DNA from: Streptomyces sp. Act143
GTDB taxonomy: Bacteria > Actinomycetota > Actinomycetes > Streptomycetales > Streptomycetaceae
Reading direction: 5' to 3'
Assembly: GCF_003143935.1 (NCBI RefSeq)
Contig: NZ_QFRX01000001.1
Location: 7,021,514-7,085,513, forward strand
DNA: 64,000 bases
The number at the start of each line of letters is the position of its first letter. Positions within the stretch are counted from its first letter, which is position 1. Shown here in pieces: positions 29,690 to 38,921 of this stretch. The position numbers were made by a program, and so were the translations under genes. The notes beneath the pieces are model-generated. The model saw only the letters and a program-made list of their open reading frames with translations. It was not told the DNA's origin and made no database searches.

Positions 29690-29913
29690 GAGGGCGTCTC
29701 CATTCGCAAAGGGGCGGACCCTCAAGCGAAGACGGCGCTTGCCGCGGACACGCAGACTTTCCCGGCTTTTCAATGCATCGGGTGGTACCTCGAACACTGT
29801 TCCTCGTACTTCGAGCGCGGTATGCGCGGGGGCAGGCGTACATCCGTAGGAGGTCGGCCGGTTCGGCCTGTGGTCGATAACTCCCCGACAGCTTCAGCCC
29901 GTACCGTTGAGGC

Positions 29914-32610
29914 ATGGATCTTCGACTGCGAGGGCTGCTGCGGCGGCCCCGGCGACTGCTGGCCGCCGGGGCCGCCGTCGTCGTGCTCGCGGGGGCCGGT
30001 ACCTGGACGGCGGTCGCCGACGACGACCCGTCCCCGGTGCGCGTGACCGACCAGGTCATGGCGGTGAACGGCGTCCGCATAGACACCTCGTACTTCACGT
30101 CGGGCGCCTCGGGACGCCGCCCCGCGGTCCTCCTGGGCCACGGCTTCGGCGGCTCGAAGAACGACGTACGCCAACAGGCCGAGGACCTGGCGCGGGACGG
30201 CTACGCGGTCCTCACCTGGTCGGCGAGAGGCTTCGGCAAGTCGACGGGCAGGATCGGCCTGAACGGGCCCGACGCCGAGGTGGCCGACGTCTCGAAGCTC
30301 ATCGACTGGCTGGCGAAGCAGCCCCAGGTCCAGCTCGACAAGCCGGGCGACCCGCGCGTGGGCATGGCAGGCGGTTCCTACGGCGGTGCCATCGCCCTCC
30401 TCACCGCGGGCCACGACGACCGCGTGGACGCCATCGCACCCGCGATCACGTACTGGAACCTCTCGGACGCCCTGTTCCCGAACGGCGTCTTCAAGAAGCT
30501 CTGGGCCGGCATCTTCGTGAACACGGGCGGCGGCTGCGACAGGTTCGAGCCGCAGATCTGCGCGATGTACGACCGCGTGGCGGAGTCCGGCACCCCGGAC
30601 GCCGCGGCCGAGAAGATGCTGGAGGAACGCTCCCCGTCCGCCGTCGGCGACCGCATCGACGTCCCCACCCTCCTCGTCCAGGGCCAGACCGACTCCCTCT
30701 TCACCCTCGACCAGTCCGACGCCGCCGCGAAGGCGATCAAGGCCAACGGCGCCCCCGTGGACGTCGACTGGATCGCGGGTGGCCACGACGGCGGCGACAT
30801 GGAGACGAGCCGCGTCCAGGCCCGCATCGAGTCCTGGTTCGACCGCTACCTCAAGAAGAACACCGGAGTCGACACCGGCCCCGCCTTCCGCGTCACCCGC
30901 ACCGGCGGCGTCGACTCCACCGACGGCGCCGCCCAACTGCGCGGCGCGAGCTCCGACACCTACCCCGGCCTGGCCGACGGCGACCGCACGATCGCCCTGA
31001 CCGGCCGCGAGGAGCAGCGCGTCACCAACCCGGCCGGCGCCAACCCGCCCGGCGTCTCCGCCCTCCCCGGCCTCGGCAGCGCGGGCGGCCTGGCCCAGCT
31101 CTCCTCCCTGGGCGTCGGCGTCTCCCTCGACTTCCCGGGCCAGTACGCGCACTTCGAGTCCGCGCCCGTCACCGACGACCTCCGCATCACCGGCGCCCCG
31201 ACGGCCACGGTCCATGTGAAGTCCACGTCCGACGACGCCGTCCTGTTCGCCAAGCTGTACGACGTCGGCCCCGGCGGCACCCGGCAGGTACTGCCCTCCC
31301 AGCTGGTGACACCCCTGCGGGTCGAGGACGCCAAGTCCGGCAAGGACGTGACGGTCACCCTCCCGGCGATCGACCACAAGATCGAGAACGGCCACCGGCT
31401 CCGCCTCGTCCTCGCCTCGACGGACCTCGGCTACGCCTCCCCGGCGGCTCCGGCGACGTACACCGTCTCCCTGAAGGGCGACCTGAAGGTCCCGACCGCC
31501 CCCGGCGTGGCGACCGCCGCCGCCCCGCTGCCCTCCTGGGTCTGGTGGCTCCCGCTCGCGGGCGCGATCATCGCGTTCGCCCTGCTCCTGACGGCCCGCC
31601 GCCGCACGGCGATGCCCGCCCCGGACCCGGAGCTGGCCGAAGTCCCGCTGCAGATCACGGACCTGAGCAAGAAGTACCCGGGCAGCGACCGCTACAGCGT
31701 CCGCGACCTCTCCTTCCGCGTCGAGAAGGGCCAGGTGCTCGGCCTCCTCGGCCCGAACGGCGCCGGCAAGACCACGTCCCTGCGCATGCTGATGGGCCTG
31801 ATCAAGCCGGACGGCGGCGAGATCCGCGTCTTCGGCCACGCCATCCGCCCAGGCGCCCCGGTCCTGTCCCGGGTCGGCGCCTTCGTCGAGGGCGCGGGCT
31901 TCCTGCCGCACCTCTCCGGCCGGGAGAACCTGGAGCTGTACTGGGCGGCGACCGGCCGCCCGCCCGAGGACGCCCACCTGGACGAGGCGCTGGAGATCGC
32001 CGGCCTCGGCGACGCCCTCGCCCGCGCGGTCCGCACCTACTCCCAGGGCATGCGCCAGCGCCTGGCCATCGCCCAGGCCATGCTCGGCCTCCCCGATCTC
32101 CTCATCCTCGACGAACCGACCAACGGCCTCGACCCGCCGCAGATCCGCGAGATGCGCGAGGTGATGATCCGCTACGCGGCAGCCGGCCGCACGGTCATCG
32201 TCTCCAGCCACCTCCTGGCGGAGGTCGAACAGACCTGCACCCACCTGGTGGTGATGGACCGCGGACAGCTGGTCCAGGCGGGACCGGTGTCCGAGATCAT
32301 CGGCGCGGGCGACACGCTGCTGGTGGGCCTGGCGGCAGACATCACGGACCCGTTGCTGGAAAAGGTGGCCGCCCTACCGCAGATCGAGTCGGCAACAAGA
32401 ACGGACGGCGGCCTTCTGGTTCGCCTGACGGTGATGCCGCCAAGGGGCGCGGGGAACTGCGCGACCGGCCACAACGAACCCGCAGACGAACGCACAACTG
32501 CCGCAGACCTACTTGTGGACCTGGTCCGCCTGGAGGTACCGGTCGCCTCACTGGGCCCCCACCGCCGCCTTGAGGACGCCTTCCTCACCCTGATCGGAGG
32601 CTCCGCATGA
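29914..32610 (+). CDS. Membrane-anchored extracellular alpha/beta-hydrolase fused to an ABC ATPase
   Basis: The protein has 898 residues. Residues 1–35 form a signal anchor. Residues about 45–540 are an X-Pro dipeptidase/CocE-like hydrolase: nucleophile GGSYGG (Ser155), Asp260 in GQTDSLF, His291 in AGGHDGGD, and a C-terminal jelly-roll part. A membrane helix at about 542–563 (WVWWLPLAGAIIAFALLL) is followed by a cytoplasmic ABC cassette: GPNGAGKT at 613–620, YSQGMRQRLAIAQAM signature and LLILDEPTNGLD. The order outside-hydrolase, helix, inside-ATPase is topologically consistent. It overlaps the permease gene by ATGA. Near the C-terminus a dispersed repeat is inserted in frame. Confidence 0.85.
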   Translation: MDLRLRGLLRRPRRLLAAGAAVVVLAGAGTWTAVADDDPSPVRVTDQVMAVNGVRIDTSYFTSGASGRRPAVLLGHGFGGSKNDVRQQAEDLARDGYAVLTWSARGFGKSTGRIGLNGPDAEVADVSKLIDWLAKQPQVQLDKPGDPRVGMAGGSYGGAIALLTAGHDDRVDAIAPAITYWNLSDALFPNGVFKKLWAGIFVNTGGGCDRFEPQICAMYDRVAESGTPDAAAEKMLEERSPSAVGDRIDVPTLLVQGQTDSLFTLDQSDAAAKAIKANGAPVDVDWIAGGHDGGDMETSRVQARIESWFDRYLKKNTGVDTGPAFRVTRTGGVDSTDGAAQLRGASSDTYPGLADGDRTIALTGREEQRVTNPAGANPPGVSALPGLGSAGGLAQLSSLGVGVSLDFPGQYAHFESAPVTDDLRITGAPTATVHVKSTSDDAVLFAKLYDVGPGGTRQVLPSQLVTPLRVEDAKSGKDVTVTLPAIDHKIENGHRLRLVLASTDLGYASPAAPATYTVSLKGDLKVPTAPGVATAAAPLPSWVWWLPLAGAIIAFALLLTARRRTAMPAPDPELAEVPLQITDLSKKYPGSDRYSVRDLSFRVEKGQVLGLLGPNGAGKTTSLRMLMGLIKPDGGEIRVFGHAIRPGAPVLSRVGAFVEGAGFLPHLSGRENLELYWAATGRPPEDAHLDEALEIAGLGDALARAVRTYSQGMRQRLAIAQAMLGLPDLLILDEPTNGLDPPQIREMREVMIRYAAAGRTVIVSSHLLAEVEQTCTHLVVMDRGQLVQAGPVSEIIGAGDTLLVGLAADITDPLLEKVAALPQIESATRTDGGLLVRLTVMPPRGAGNCATGHNEPADERTTAADLLVDLVRLEVPVASLGPHRRLEDAFLTLIGGSA
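32442..32491. repeat. Dispersed Streptomyces repeat inserted in frame in the ABC ATPase
   Basis: The segment AGGGGCGCGGGGAACTGCGC and its continuation (GACCGGCCACAACGAACCCG) match a repeat I know from Streptomyces intergenic DNA. Here it encodes PRGAGNCATGHNEPADER, polar residues interrupting the otherwise normal ABC C-terminal strand (LLVRLTV before, AADLLVDLVRLEV after). Confidence 0.6.
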
Positions 32611-33467
32611 GCACGCCCACACTCACCGAGACAGCCTCCGGCTACCAGGCACGCCACACCCTCCCCCTCCGCGTGGAGCTGGTCCGCCAGCTCAAACGCC
32701 GCCGCACGATGGTCATGTTCGGCATCCTCGCCGCGCTGCCGTTCGTGCTGCTGATCGCCTTCGCGATCGGCGGCGAGCCGGGCGGCCGCAACAACACCGT
32801 CTCCCTGATGGACACGGCGACCGCGTCCGGCGCCAACTTCGCCGCCGTCAACCTGTTCGTGTCGGCGGGCTTCCTGCTGGTCATCCCGGTGGCCCTGTTC
32901 TGCGGCGACACGGTCGCCTCGGAGGCCGGCTGGTCCTCCCTGCGCTATCTGCTGGCGGCGCCCGTGCCCAGAGCTCGCCTCCTGTGGTCCAAGCTCGTCG
33001 TCGGCCTCGGCCTGAGCCTGGCCGCGATGATCCTGCTGCCGGTCGTGGCGCTGGCCGCCGGCACCGCTGCCTACGGCTGGGGTCCCCTGGAGATCCCGAC
33101 CGGCGGCTCGCTCTCGCCGGGCACCGCGGCGCAGCGTCTCGTCGTGGTCGTGGCGTTCATCTTCGTCTCCCAACTGGTCACCGCCGGGCTGGCGTTCTGG
33201 TTGTCGACCCGCACCGACGCCCCGCTCGGCGCGGTCGGCGGCGCGGTCGGCCTCACGATCGTCGGCAACGTCCTGGACGCCGTCACCGCCCTCGGCGACT
33301 GGCGCGACTTCCTGCCCGCGCACTGGCAGTTCGCGTGGGCGGACGCCGTACAGCCCACTCCCGAGTGGTCCGGCATGATCCAGGGCACGGCGGTCTCGGT
33401 AACGTACGCCCTCGTGCTGTTCGCGCTGGCCTTCCGCGGTTTCGCCCGCAAGGACGTGGTCTCCTAG
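32607..33467 (+). CDS. ABC-2 type transporter permease
   Basis: The protein has 286 residues with about six helices and the ABC2 pattern: ELVRQLKRRRTMVMFGILAA entry, DTVASEAGWSSLRYLLAAPV and RARLLWSKLVVGLGLSLAAM. Its ATG overlaps the stop of the hydrolase–ATPase fusion, so the pair forms an export complex in which the ATPase subunit itself carries an extracellular hydrolase. Substrate unknown. Confidence 0.87.
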   Translation: MSTPTLTETASGYQARHTLPLRVELVRQLKRRRTMVMFGILAALPFVLLIAFAIGGEPGGRNNTVSLMDTATASGANFAAVNLFVSAGFLLVIPVALFCGDTVASEAGWSSLRYLLAAPVPRARLLWSKLVVGLGLSLAAMILLPVVALAAGTAAYGWGPLEIPTGGSLSPGTAAQRLVVVVAFIFVSQLVTAGLAFWLSTRTDAPLGAVGGAVGLTIVGNVLDAVTALGDWRDFLPAHWQFAWADAVQPTPEWSGMIQGTAVSVTYALVLFALAFRGFARKDVVS

Positions 33468-33614
33468 GTCAACGGAAGATCGCATACCGGTCTCAACGCC
33501 CCTGCTCCGTGGCCTCTTCGAGACACTTCCGCAACGCTCCGTAGCGCACGTTCCGGCCCCCTGGCCCGTCACAGTCACAGAAGTCGACGTCAACGGACCA
33601 AGGGGGCACGGAAG

Positions 33615-35150
33615 ATGGAGCGATACCGAATACGACGCCTGCGCGCCGCGTTGCTCGCGGTGACCGCCGCGGGCGGTCTGCTGCTGACGGGTTGCGGCGG
33701 CCCGGACGACAGCGGCAGCAGCAAGGCGTCGGACAGTTCGGGCAGGGGGTACGCCCCCGCACCCGGAGGCGGACAGCAGAGCGGCCCGGACGACGGCTCG
33801 CAGGAGGACTCCCGCGAGGTCGCCCCCTCGCCCGACCATCTCTCCACCTTCGCCCTCGACGTCGACACCGCCTCCTACGGCTACGCCCGCCGCACCCTCG
33901 CCGACGGCCGGCTGCCCGACCCCTCGACGGTCCGCCCCGAGGAGTTCGTCAACAGCTTCCGCCAGGACTACGACCGCCCCGACGGCAACGGCTTCACGGT
34001 CACCGTCGACGGCGCCCGCACCACCGAGGACGACTGGTCCCTGGTCCGCGTCGGCCTCGCCACCCGTGACGCCGGGGACGCGGACGACCGCCCGCCCGCC
34101 GCGCTCACCTTCGTCATCGACATCTCCGGCTCCATGGGCGAACCCGGCCGCCTCGACCTGGCCAAGGACTCCCTCGACACCATGACGGACCAGCTCCGCG
34201 ACGACGACTCGGTCGCGATCGTCACCTTCAGCGACGAGGCCGAGCGGGTCCTGCCGATGACCCGCCTCGACGGCCACCGCGGCGCGGTCCACGACGCGAT
34301 CGACAGCCTGGAGCCCACCGACTCCACCAACCTCGGCGCGGGCGTCGAGACCGGTTACGAGACCGCCGAGGACGGCCTGCGCGAGGGCGCCACCAACCGG
34401 GTCGTCCTGATCTCCGACGCCCTCGCCAACACCGGCGACACCGAATCCGGGACCATCCTCGAACGCATCGCGAGCGAGCGCCGCGAACACGGCATCACCC
34501 TCTTCGGCGTCGGCGTCGGCAGCGACTACGGCGACGCGCTGATGGAGGAGCTCGCCGACAAGGGCGACGGCCACACCGCCTACGTCTCCGACGACGAGGA
34601 CGCCCGCAAGGTGTTCGTCGAGCAGCTCCCGCAGAACATCGACCTGACCGCCCGCGACGCCAAGGCCCAGGTCGCCTTCGACCCCGAGACGGTCAAGGAG
34701 TTCCGCCTGGTCGGCTACGACGACCGCACGGTCGCCGACGACGACTTCCGCGACGACCGCGTCGACGGCGGCGAGGTCGGCCCCGGCCACACCGTCACCG
34801 CGCTCTACGCCGTCCGCACCGAGCCCGGCGCCGACGGCCACCTCGCCACGGCCACCGTCCGCTGGCTCGACCCCGACACCCGCACCCCGCACGAGGAGTC
34901 GGGCCGACTGGAGACCGACGCCCTGGACAGCTCGGTCCACCGGGCGAGCCCCCGCTTCCAAGTGACCACCCTGGCCGCCTACTTCGCCGACACCCTCCGC
35001 TCCGCCGACGGCGACCGCACCGCCCTCCCGGGCTGCCCCTCCCTGTCCGAACTGAGCGAACAGGCCCGCGACTTGGCCCACACCACGGAGGACGAGGACG
35101 TGGCGCGCCTGGCCGAGACGATCGAGGACGCCAGGAGCCTGCGCTCCTGA
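33615..35150 (+). CDS. VWA-domain lipoprotein (YfbK-like)
   Basis: The protein has 511 residues. A lipobox LLLTGC places the lipid-bearing Cys at residue 27. It is followed by a Ser/Gly-rich linker, then an N-terminal YfbK domain (STFALDVDTASYGYARRTL). The VWA domain has an intact MIDAS: DISGS at 169–173, the Thr/Asp loops TDSTNLGAG and SDALAN. A C-terminal DUF3520-type part follows (AYFADTLRSADG). It should bind metal and a partner protein at the outer membrane face; the partner is unknown. ATG preceded by GGCACGGAAG. Confidence 0.87.
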   Translation: MERYRIRRLRAALLAVTAAGGLLLTGCGGPDDSGSSKASDSSGRGYAPAPGGGQQSGPDDGSQEDSREVAPSPDHLSTFALDVDTASYGYARRTLADGRLPDPSTVRPEEFVNSFRQDYDRPDGNGFTVTVDGARTTEDDWSLVRVGLATRDAGDADDRPPAALTFVIDISGSMGEPGRLDLAKDSLDTMTDQLRDDDSVAIVTFSDEAERVLPMTRLDGHRGAVHDAIDSLEPTDSTNLGAGVETGYETAEDGLREGATNRVVLISDALANTGDTESGTILERIASERREHGITLFGVGVGSDYGDALMEELADKGDGHTAYVSDDEDARKVFVEQLPQNIDLTARDAKAQVAFDPETVKEFRLVGYDDRTVADDDFRDDRVDGGEVGPGHTVTALYAVRTEPGADGHLATATVRWLDPDTRTPHEESGRLETDALDSSVHRASPRFQVTTLAAYFADTLRSADGDRTALPGCPSLSELSEQARDLAHTTEDEDVARLAETIEDARSLRS

Positions 35151-35182
35151 CTCGCACACCAGTCCCGGCGCTGCAGGCCCCA

Positions 35183-35210
35183 TTGACCTTTCCTTACGCG
35201 TGAGTAAGTT
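35183..35210 (+). promoter_or_regulatory. Promoter with a CTTAC/GTAAG operator ahead of the acyl-CoA synthetase
   Basis: A –35-like TTGACC (35183–35188) and –10-like TAAGTT (35205–35210) are 16 bp apart. Between and over them lies the imperfect palindrome CTTACGCGTGAGTAAG (35193–35208), the style of a TetR-family fatty-acid regulator site. No such regulator is encoded nearby. Confidence 0.5.
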
Positions 35211-35243
35211 GACGTCCCAGTCAGCGCCGACCGGGGAGCCGTC

Positions 35244-37193
35244 ATGGGCGTACGCAAGGATCTGAAGCGGGCGAAACAACGCACCGACCTGGCCACCCGC
35301 ACCGAGGTCGAGATCGTCCGCGACGAGCACGGAGTGGTCCGCGAGGCCCGCACCGCACCCCTCGCGCCCCCCGCCCCGACGGGCAGCACCGCCGACATCC
35401 CGTTCACCAACGCGGCCGAGGCCCCCGAGGCGGTGGTCCTGCGCCGCAAGCAGGGGACCGTCTGGCAGCCGGTCACGGCCGCCGCGTTCGCCCGCGAAGT
35501 CACCGCGGTGGCCAAGGGGTTGATCGCGGCGGGCGTCGAACCGGGCGGCCGGGTCGCGGTGATGTCCCGCACCCGCTACGAGTGGACGGTCCTGGACTTC
35601 GCGATCTGGGCGGCGGGCGGCCAGAGCGTGCCGATCTACGCCACCTCCTCGGCGGAGCAGGTGGAGTGGATCGTCCGCGACTCGGGAGCCCGCCACGTCG
35701 TCACGGAGACCGCGGAGCACACCGATACCGTGACGACCGGCACCGCCCGCCACGAACAACCGCCGCGCATCTGGCAGTTGACCGGAACACCAGCCGCCGC
35801 CGAGGCGGGCGGGGCCGTCGCCGAACTCACCGCCCTCGGCCGTGAACTCCCCGACGAGGAGGTCACCAAGCGTCGCACCGGCCTGACCCCCGACACCGTC
35901 GCGACGATCTGCTACACCTCCGGCACCACGGGCAAGCCCAAGGGCTGCGTCCTCACCCACGCCAACCTGTACGCCGAGGCCGCCAACACGGCCGAGCTGC
36001 TGCACCCCGTCTTCAAGGAGGTCACCCGCCAGGTCGCCTCGACCCTCCTGTTCCTCCCGCTCGCCCACATCCTCGGCCGCACCCTCCAACTCGCCTGTCT
36101 GACGGCCCGCATCGAGATCGGCCACTGCCCGAGCATCAAGCCCGACGAACTCCGCCCCGCCCTCAAGGAGTTCCGCCCCACCTTCCTCGTCGGCGTCCCG
36201 TACCTCTTCGAGAAGATCCACGACACCGGCCGCGCCACCGCCGAGAAGATCGGCCGCGCCGCCTCCTTCGACCGCGCCGACCGCATCGCCGTCCGCTTCG
36301 GAGAGCGCTACCTGGACAAGTTCCTGGGCCGCGGCAAGGGCCCCGGCCCCGGCCTCTACGCCGCCTGGGCCCTGTACGACCTCCTGGTCTACCGCCGCAT
36401 CCGCAAGGAACTCGGCGGCCGCATGCGCTACGCCATCAGCGGCGGCTCCCCGCTCGACCGCGACCTCAACCTGTTCTTCTACGCGGCCGGGATCATCATC
36501 TACGAGGGCTACGGCCTGACCGAGACCAGCGCGGCCGCCACGATCGTCCCGCCGCTGCGCCCCCGCCCCGGCACGGTCGGCGTCCCCGTCCCCGGCACCG
36601 CGGTACGCATCGCCGACGACGGCGAGGTGCTCATCAAGGGCGCCATCGTCTTCGGCGCGTACTGGAACAACCCGGCCGCCACCGACGCCGTGCTGCGGGA
36701 CGACTGGTTCGCCACCGGCGACCTCGGCTCCCTCGACGAGGACGGCTACCTCACCATCACCGGCCGCAAGAAGGACATCCTCGTCACCACGGGCGGCAAG
36801 AACGTCTCCCCGGCCGTCCTGGAGGACCGGCTGCGCAGCCGCTCACCGGTCGGCCAGTGCCTCGTCGTCGGCGACAACCGCCCCTTCGTCGCCGCCCTGA
36901 TCACCCTCGACCCCGAGGCGGTCGCGCACTGGCTGGCCGTCCGCAAGCGCCCCGCCGACACCCCGCTGTCCGAACTGGTCCACGACCCCGCGCTGCGGGC
37001 CGCCGTCCAGAAGGCCGTGGACCACGCCAACGCCGCCGTCTCCCGCGCCGAGTCGATCCGCGCCTTCACCCTGGTCGAGGGCGAGTTCACCGAGGACAAC
37101 GGTCTGCTCACCCCGTCCCTGAAGGTCAAGCGGCACGCGGTCCTCGCGGCGTACGCCGAGGAGATCGAGGCGCTCTACAGCAAGCGCAAGTAG
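35244..37193 (+). CDS. Long-chain fatty-acid–CoA ligase (AMP-forming, FadD15-like)
   Basis: The protein has 649 residues. The AMP-binding core is clear: ICYTSGTTGKPKGCVLTHAN (about residue 222), AISGGSPLDRDLNLFFYAAG, YEGYGLTETSAAATI, and DDWFATGDLGSLDEDGYLTI then GRKKDILVTTGGKNVSPAVL. It activates fatty acids as acyl-AMP and then acyl-CoA, at the cytoplasmic membrane. GGGGAGCC precedes ATG 35244. The gene stands alone between terminators, with its own promoter. Confidence 0.92.
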   Translation: MGVRKDLKRAKQRTDLATRTEVEIVRDEHGVVREARTAPLAPPAPTGSTADIPFTNAAEAPEAVVLRRKQGTVWQPVTAAAFAREVTAVAKGLIAAGVEPGGRVAVMSRTRYEWTVLDFAIWAAGGQSVPIYATSSAEQVEWIVRDSGARHVVTETAEHTDTVTTGTARHEQPPRIWQLTGTPAAAEAGGAVAELTALGRELPDEEVTKRRTGLTPDTVATICYTSGTTGKPKGCVLTHANLYAEAANTAELLHPVFKEVTRQVASTLLFLPLAHILGRTLQLACLTARIEIGHCPSIKPDELRPALKEFRPTFLVGVPYLFEKIHDTGRATAEKIGRAASFDRADRIAVRFGERYLDKFLGRGKGPGPGLYAAWALYDLLVYRRIRKELGGRMRYAISGGSPLDRDLNLFFYAAGIIIYEGYGLTETSAAATIVPPLRPRPGTVGVPVPGTAVRIADDGEVLIKGAIVFGAYWNNPAATDAVLRDDWFATGDLGSLDEDGYLTITGRKKDILVTTGGKNVSPAVLEDRLRSRSPVGQCLVVGDNRPFVAALITLDPEAVAHWLAVRKRPADTPLSELVHDPALRAAVQKAVDHANAAVSRAESIRAFTLVEGEFTEDNGLLTPSLKVKRHAVLAAYAEEIEALYSKRK

Positions 37194-37207
37194 CCGTACA
37201 CGCCGAA

Positions 37208-37240
37208 CGGCGGGCCACCGGAGGAACCGGTGACCCGCCG
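37208..37240. terminator. 14-bp hairpin between fadD-like and rodlin genes
   Basis: CGGCGGGCCACCGG (37208–37221) pairs with CCGGTGACCCGCCG (37227–37240) with one G·T, around an AGGAA loop. It sits between convergent genes, so it can stop transcription from both sides. Confidence 0.85.
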
Positions 37241-37258
37241 TGGCGGGAGATCCGAGGA

Positions 37259-37657
37259 TCAGCCGTTGGCCGCGCCGTTGCCGGAGAGGGCCGAGATGTC
37301 GTCCAGGATGTGCGACAGCGGCTCGTCGCCCTTGGCCTGGGTGGAGTTCTCGACACACTGCTGGTTCTGCGGAGCCGACAGGATCGGCACGTCCTGCAGC
37401 ACGCCGACGGCCGCGAGGCCGGCGATGCCCTGGAGGTTGAGCTTGGCCGGCAGGCCGACGCAGGGCTTGTTCAGCGAACCCTGGACCAGCGAGAGCTGCG
37501 GGCTCATGTCGCCGAAGGTCGCCGAGTTGCCGAACTCCTGCGAGGCGCCGTTGCCGCTGGCGGACGTGGTGCCGTTGTCGTCACCGATCGCCATGGCGGG
37601 GGAGGCGGCGCCGACCACGGTGGCGGCGATAGCCGCGGTTGCCCACAGCTTCTTCAT
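37259..37657 (-). CDS. Rodlin, third paralogue in the window
   Basis: The protein has 132 residues: a signal peptide ending ASPAMA, then IGDDNGTTSASGNGAS, SATFGDMSPQLSLVQGSLNK and two cysteines (KPCVG, NQQCVE), ending LSHILDDISALSGNG. This is the rodlin family, which forms the paired rodlets on aerial hyphae and spores together with chaplins. ATG 37657 is preferred to ATG 37663 because AAGGGA is then six bases away. Its 3' half is nearly identical in DNA to the rodlin at 38922, implying recent duplication or gene conversion. Confidence 0.92.
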   Translation of the reverse strand: MKKLWATAAIAATVVGAASPAMAIGDDNGTTSASGNGASQEFGNSATFGDMSPQLSLVQGSLNKPCVGLPAKLNLQGIAGLAAVGVLQDVPILSAPQNQQCVENSTQAKGDEPLSHILDDISALSGNGAANG

Positions 37658-37792
37658 GTTCATTCCCTTCGAAAAGCGGACTCCGGTGAGGAGCTGCGTG
37701 ATCGTCAACGGCCGTACCCCGGCCGGGGTTGCGCTCTTTGCCCCGATTGGCCCAGCGCACTGCGGAGGCACCCGGGCGCCCCCGCCCTGCGC

Positions 37793-38818
37793 TCACCCGC
37801 ACGCGAACCGGCTGCCCCGCACCGGCCCGTACCCCTTCAGGCTGGGCGGGTCCTTGGGCCTGGGATCGGCGCCGGCCTTCAGCAGCGGCCGGTCGGCGCG
37901 CAGCTTCGCGAACATCGCGTCCGCCCGCTTGCGGTCCCAGGCCAGCGTCGAGCCGACGTCCGGCCTGGTCTCGTTGAACCCGGCGATCGGCACGGTCGTG
38001 AACTCCAGGTTCCGCGCGGGCACCTTGTCCAGCGCCGCCGCCAGCCGCACCAGCTCGCCCGCGGCGAAGCCCTGCTCGACCCGACCGGACCCGAGCAGCG
38101 TGTCCACCACCCGCGCCATGCCCGCGGGGTCGGTCAGCGCCTTCTTCGCCTTGAGCCCGCGCAGAGCGTTCACCAGGAACCGCTGCTGACGCTGGATACG
38201 CCCGAGGTCGGCGCTGCGGTCGACGTGCCGGGAACGCACGTACTGCAGGGCCGGCCCGCCGGTCAGCCGGTGCTTTCCGGGCTTGAGGTGCAGCTTGGTG
38301 GCCGAGTCCTTCAGCGTCCGCGGTGTGCAGACCTCCACGCCGCCGACATCGTCGACGGCATCGATGAAGCGCCGGAAGTCCACCTGGAGATACCGGTCGA
38401 TCCGCACCCCGGTCATCGCCTCGACGGTCCCGATGGTGAGCGAGGGACCGCCTTCGGCGTACGCGCCGTTGATCTTCGAGGGGTGCGGGCCGCGCTCCTC
38501 GCCGCTGGCGGCGTCGAGGTACGGCGGGATGTCCGCGTAGGAGTCGCGCGGCATGCTCACCACGCTGACCCGGTCGCGGCGCGCGGAGACGTGCACCAGC
38601 ATCAGGACGTCGGTGCAGTTGCAGGCGATGCCGCCGGCGTGGAACCGGCGCTTCTCGTCCGCGGTGATGGTGTCCCGGCCGTCCGTGCCCATCAGCAGGA
38701 GGTTCAGGGGGCGGGGCGCCTGCCGCTCGGGGAAGGGGGAGGTGCCCAGCAGGGTCGTGGCGGCAGCGAGGACGAGTACGGGGATGGCCAGGGAAGAAAG
38801 GGTTCTCTTCGTCGTCAC
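37793..38818 (-). CDS. LCP-family (LytR-CpsA-Psr) glycopolymer ligase
   Basis: The protein has 341 residues. An N-terminal membrane anchor (LAIPVLVLAAATTLLG) is followed by the LCP domain: LNLLLMGTDGRD, RRDRVSVVSMPRDSYADIP, KINGAYAEGGPSLTIGTVE and ALQYVRSRHVDRSADLGRIQ RQQ, carrying the conserved Arg/Asp residues that bind pyrophosphoryl-lipid. LCP enzymes attach secondary wall polymers to peptidoglycan. It sits between two rodlin genes, close to a polysaccharide operon whose product it could anchor (inference). GTG 38818 is the likely start; no good ribosome site is seen. Confidence 0.9.
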   Translation of the reverse strand: MTTKRTLSSLAIPVLVLAAATTLLGTSPFPERQAPRPLNLLLMGTDGRDTITADEKRRFHAGGIACNCTDVLMLVHVSARRDRVSVVSMPRDSYADIPPYLDAASGEERGPHPSKINGAYAEGGPSLTIGTVEAMTGVRIDRYLQVDFRRFIDAVDDVGGVEVCTPRTLKDSATKLHLKPGKHRLTGGPALQYVRSRHVDRSADLGRIQRQQRFLVNALRGLKAKKALTDPAGMARVVDTLLGSGRVEQGFAAGELVRLAAALDKVPARNLEFTTVPIAGFNETRPDVGSTLAWDRKRADAMFAKLRADRPLLKAGADPRPKDPPSLKGYGPVRGSRFACG

Positions 38819-38921
38819 GCGACGCACGCTAGAACAGCGGGCCGCCGGGAAACCGGCGGCCCGCTGACAGGGACTCAGATTGCAGCCCCAGGGCTCAGAG
38901 GACAGACCCCCTGAGGACGGC

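Noticed and set aside
26208..30098. A 1296-codon open frame on the minus strand
   Set aside because: It crosses five well-supported genes on both strands and has no domain; it exists only because stop codons are rare at this GC content.
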